Positions 34,422 through 35,585 of a stretch of DNA of 35,585 nt are shown here, in pieces; position 1 is the stretch's first letter, and the number at the start of each line of letters is the position of its first letter. Source of the stretch: a bacterium. GTDB lineage: Bacteria > 4484-113 > JAFGCY01. The notes beneath the pieces were generated by a model. That model saw only the letters and a program-made list of their open reading frames with translations. It did no database searches and was not told the DNA's origin. Both the position numbers and the translations under genes were made by a program. The DNA lies in contig JAGRNT010000022.1 in NCBI GenBank assembly GCA_020440605.1, positions 19,845-55,429 of the forward strand, written 5' to 3'.

Positions 34422-34445
34422 AACGGCCCGGTTTCCCGGGCCGTT
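34422..34445 (-). terminator. Terminator hairpin of the pyrophosphatase gene
   Basis: A 10-bp stem AACGGCCCGG/CCGGGCCGTT with a 4-base loop lies 23 bases beyond the stop codon. On the minus strand it is followed by TTCCATTTCC, a weak T-rich tail. Confidence 0.75.
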
Positions 34446-34468
34446 GTCAGATTCAGATGGAAGTCCGC

Positions 34469-35585
34469 CTAGACGGCGCCGCTGGCGAACAGGCCGGCGA
34501 ACACGAGCGCCACGATGCTCATCAGCTTGATGAGGATGTTGAGGCTCGGGCCCGAGGTGTCCTTGAAGGGGTCGCCCACGGTGTCGCCGACGACGGCGGC
34601 CTTGTGCGGGTCGCTGCCCTTGATGATCTGGCTGATCACGAACTGCTCCTCGGCCTCGCTGCCGGGGTTCTGCGCCTTGTAGGCAGCCAGCTTCTCCTTC
34701 TCGGTCGGGTTGAAGTTCTCGATGGTCTTGGCAACCCAGTTGGCCTCGCCGTATTCCTTCTTGATCTCCTCGATCAGACCCTTCTGCTCGATGAACTTCT
34801 TGGCGTTGTCCCAGGCACCGCCGGAGTTGGACATGAACAGCGCGATCATCACGCCGCTCGCCAGCGCACCGGCCAGCAGGCCGCCCACGGCCTCGGCACC
34901 CTGGCCGCTGATGAAGCGGAACAGCAGGCCGATGGCGATCGGGCTGGCGATGGCCAGCAGGCCGGGCAGCACCATCTTCTGCAGGGAGGCCTGGGTGGAG
35001 ATCGCGATGCAGGTCTTGTAGTCGCCGACCACACCCTCGCGGCCCTCACGCAGGCCCTCGATGGTGTTGAACTGGCGGCGCACCTCGTTGACCATCTGCT
35101 GGGCGGCATGGCCCACGGCGGTCATCGTCAGCGCGCTGAACAGGAAGGGCAGCATCGCGCCGATCAGCACGCAGATCATCACGACCGGGCTGTTCAGGTC
35201 AATGCTCGAGATGTTGGACTTGGCGCTGTAGGCGCTGAAGAAGGCCACGGCGGTCAGGGCGGCGGAGCCGATCGCGAAGCCCTTGCCGATCGCGGCGGTG
35301 GTGTTGCCGACGCTGTCCAGCTCATCGGTGCGCTCGCGCACCTCAGGCGGCAGGCCGGCCTGCTCGGCGATACCGCCGGCGTTGTCAGCCACCGGGCCGT
35401 AGGCATCGACGGCCAGCGTCACGCCCAGCGTGGAGAGCATGCCGACCGCGGCGATCGCGATCCCGAACAGGCCCATGTTGGGGTTGCCGCTGAAGCCGCC
35501 CGGAGCGCCGTAGGCCACCATGATGGCAACGCAGATCACCAGCAGCGGTAGCGCCGTGGAGACCATGCCCACGCTCACGCCGGAG
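34469..35585 (-). CDS. hppA: Membrane-bound ion-pumping pyrophosphatase, C-terminal part (5' end outside window)
   Basis: About 372 residues are visible; the frame runs off the right edge, so this is roughly the C-terminal half of a ~700-residue polytopic enzyme that couples PPi hydrolysis to H+ or Na+ transport. Seen motifs: [94 protein letters not shown] and [14 protein letters not shown]. Ala after GNTT (not Lys) marks the K+-dependent class. Between AKKFIE and KGSDPHK there is an extra ~50-residue charged stretch (about 34622-34779) not found in the homologues I know, where the loop is 5-15 residues. Confidence 0.95.
   Translation of the reverse strand, partial: SGVSVGMVSTALPLLVICVAIMVAYGAPGGFSGNPNMGLFGIAIAAVGMLSTLGVTLAVDAYGPVADNAGGIAEQAGLPPEVRERTDELDSVGNTTAAIGKGFAIGSAALTAVAFFSAYSAKSNISSIDLNSPVVMICVLIGAMLPFLFSALTMTAVGHAAQQMVNEVRRQFNTIEGLREGREGVVGDYKTCIAISTQASLQKMVLPGLLAIASPIAIGLLFRFISGQGAEAVGGLLAGALASGVMIALFMSNSGGAWDNAKKFIEQKGLIEEIKKEYGEANWVAKTIENFNPTEKEKLAAYKAQNPGSEAEEQFVISQIIKGSDPHKAAVVGDTVGDPFKDTSGPSLNILIKLMSIVALVFAGLFASGAV

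Noticed and set aside
1..35585. rRNA, tRNA or prophage genes
   Set aside because: I saw no cloverleaf with a TTCGANNC-type arm, no rRNA-like stretch and no integrase or phage structural gene in any frame.

Overview
This is a GC-rich bacterial chromosome segment. Several features point to a Gram-negative type of envelope: lipobox-bearing lipoproteins, a membrane-anchored lytic transglycosylase, a periplasmic-type 5'-nucleotidase and a c-type cytochrome. No rRNA, tRNA or phylum-specific marker lies in the window. Cohesin/dockerin-like surface proteins, secreted tricorn-like proteases, a sodium- or proton-pumping pyrophosphatase and 'accacgaag'-type intergenic repeats fit a deep-branching environmental lineage better than a model organism. 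I cannot name the phylum.

Layout. (1) 0.07-9 kb: a dockerin-like lipoprotein (minus strand), a secreted tricorn-type protease, a small PKD-like secreted protein and a 5'-nucleotidase. (2) 9.0-11.3 kb: a trypsin-like protease convergent with an Mrr-family restriction endonuclease. (3) 11.4-15.8 kb: 3-hydroxyacyl-CoA dehydrogenase, a small lipoprotein, a lipoprotein cytochrome c and a large Slt-type transglycosylase. (4) 15.9-19.7 kb: one large, more AT-rich minus-strand gene encoding NACHT NTPase, about 15 HEAT repeats and a C-terminal alpha/beta-hydrolase. This is an NLR-like, probably anti-phage, protein. (5) 20-21.4 kb: a lipoprotein with a formylglycine-generating-enzyme-like fold, then a 550-base gene-free stretch full of small hairpins and repeats. 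(6) 21.5-27.3 kb: purL-purF and a TPR protein. (7) 27.5-33.5 kb: a QEGLA/MATCAP-type metallopeptidase, a small unknown, a zinc-less MDR oxidoreductase, a methyltransferase and a secreted HEAT-repeat protein. (8) 33.5-35.6 kb: a TPR-like protein and the C-terminal half of a K+-dependent membrane pyrophosphatase, both minus strand.

The most striking observation is inside purL. An in-frame block of about 200 residues, between the FGNP and YGNCIG motifs of PurL, reads as a complete but catalytically dead REP-associated tyrosine transposase (RAYT/Y1) domain, with the HUH pair replaced by Q-I-Q. The intergenic spaces also carry many short hairpins with GGAG at the foot, which recalls the REP elements that RAYTs process, although here the stem sequences differ from copy to copy. 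Other notable points: a PurF that keeps its propeptide but lacks three of the four iron-sulfur cysteines; several genes with a TANNAT box 6-9 bases before the start codon, suggesting leaderless transcripts; and a long insertion in the pyrophosphatase.
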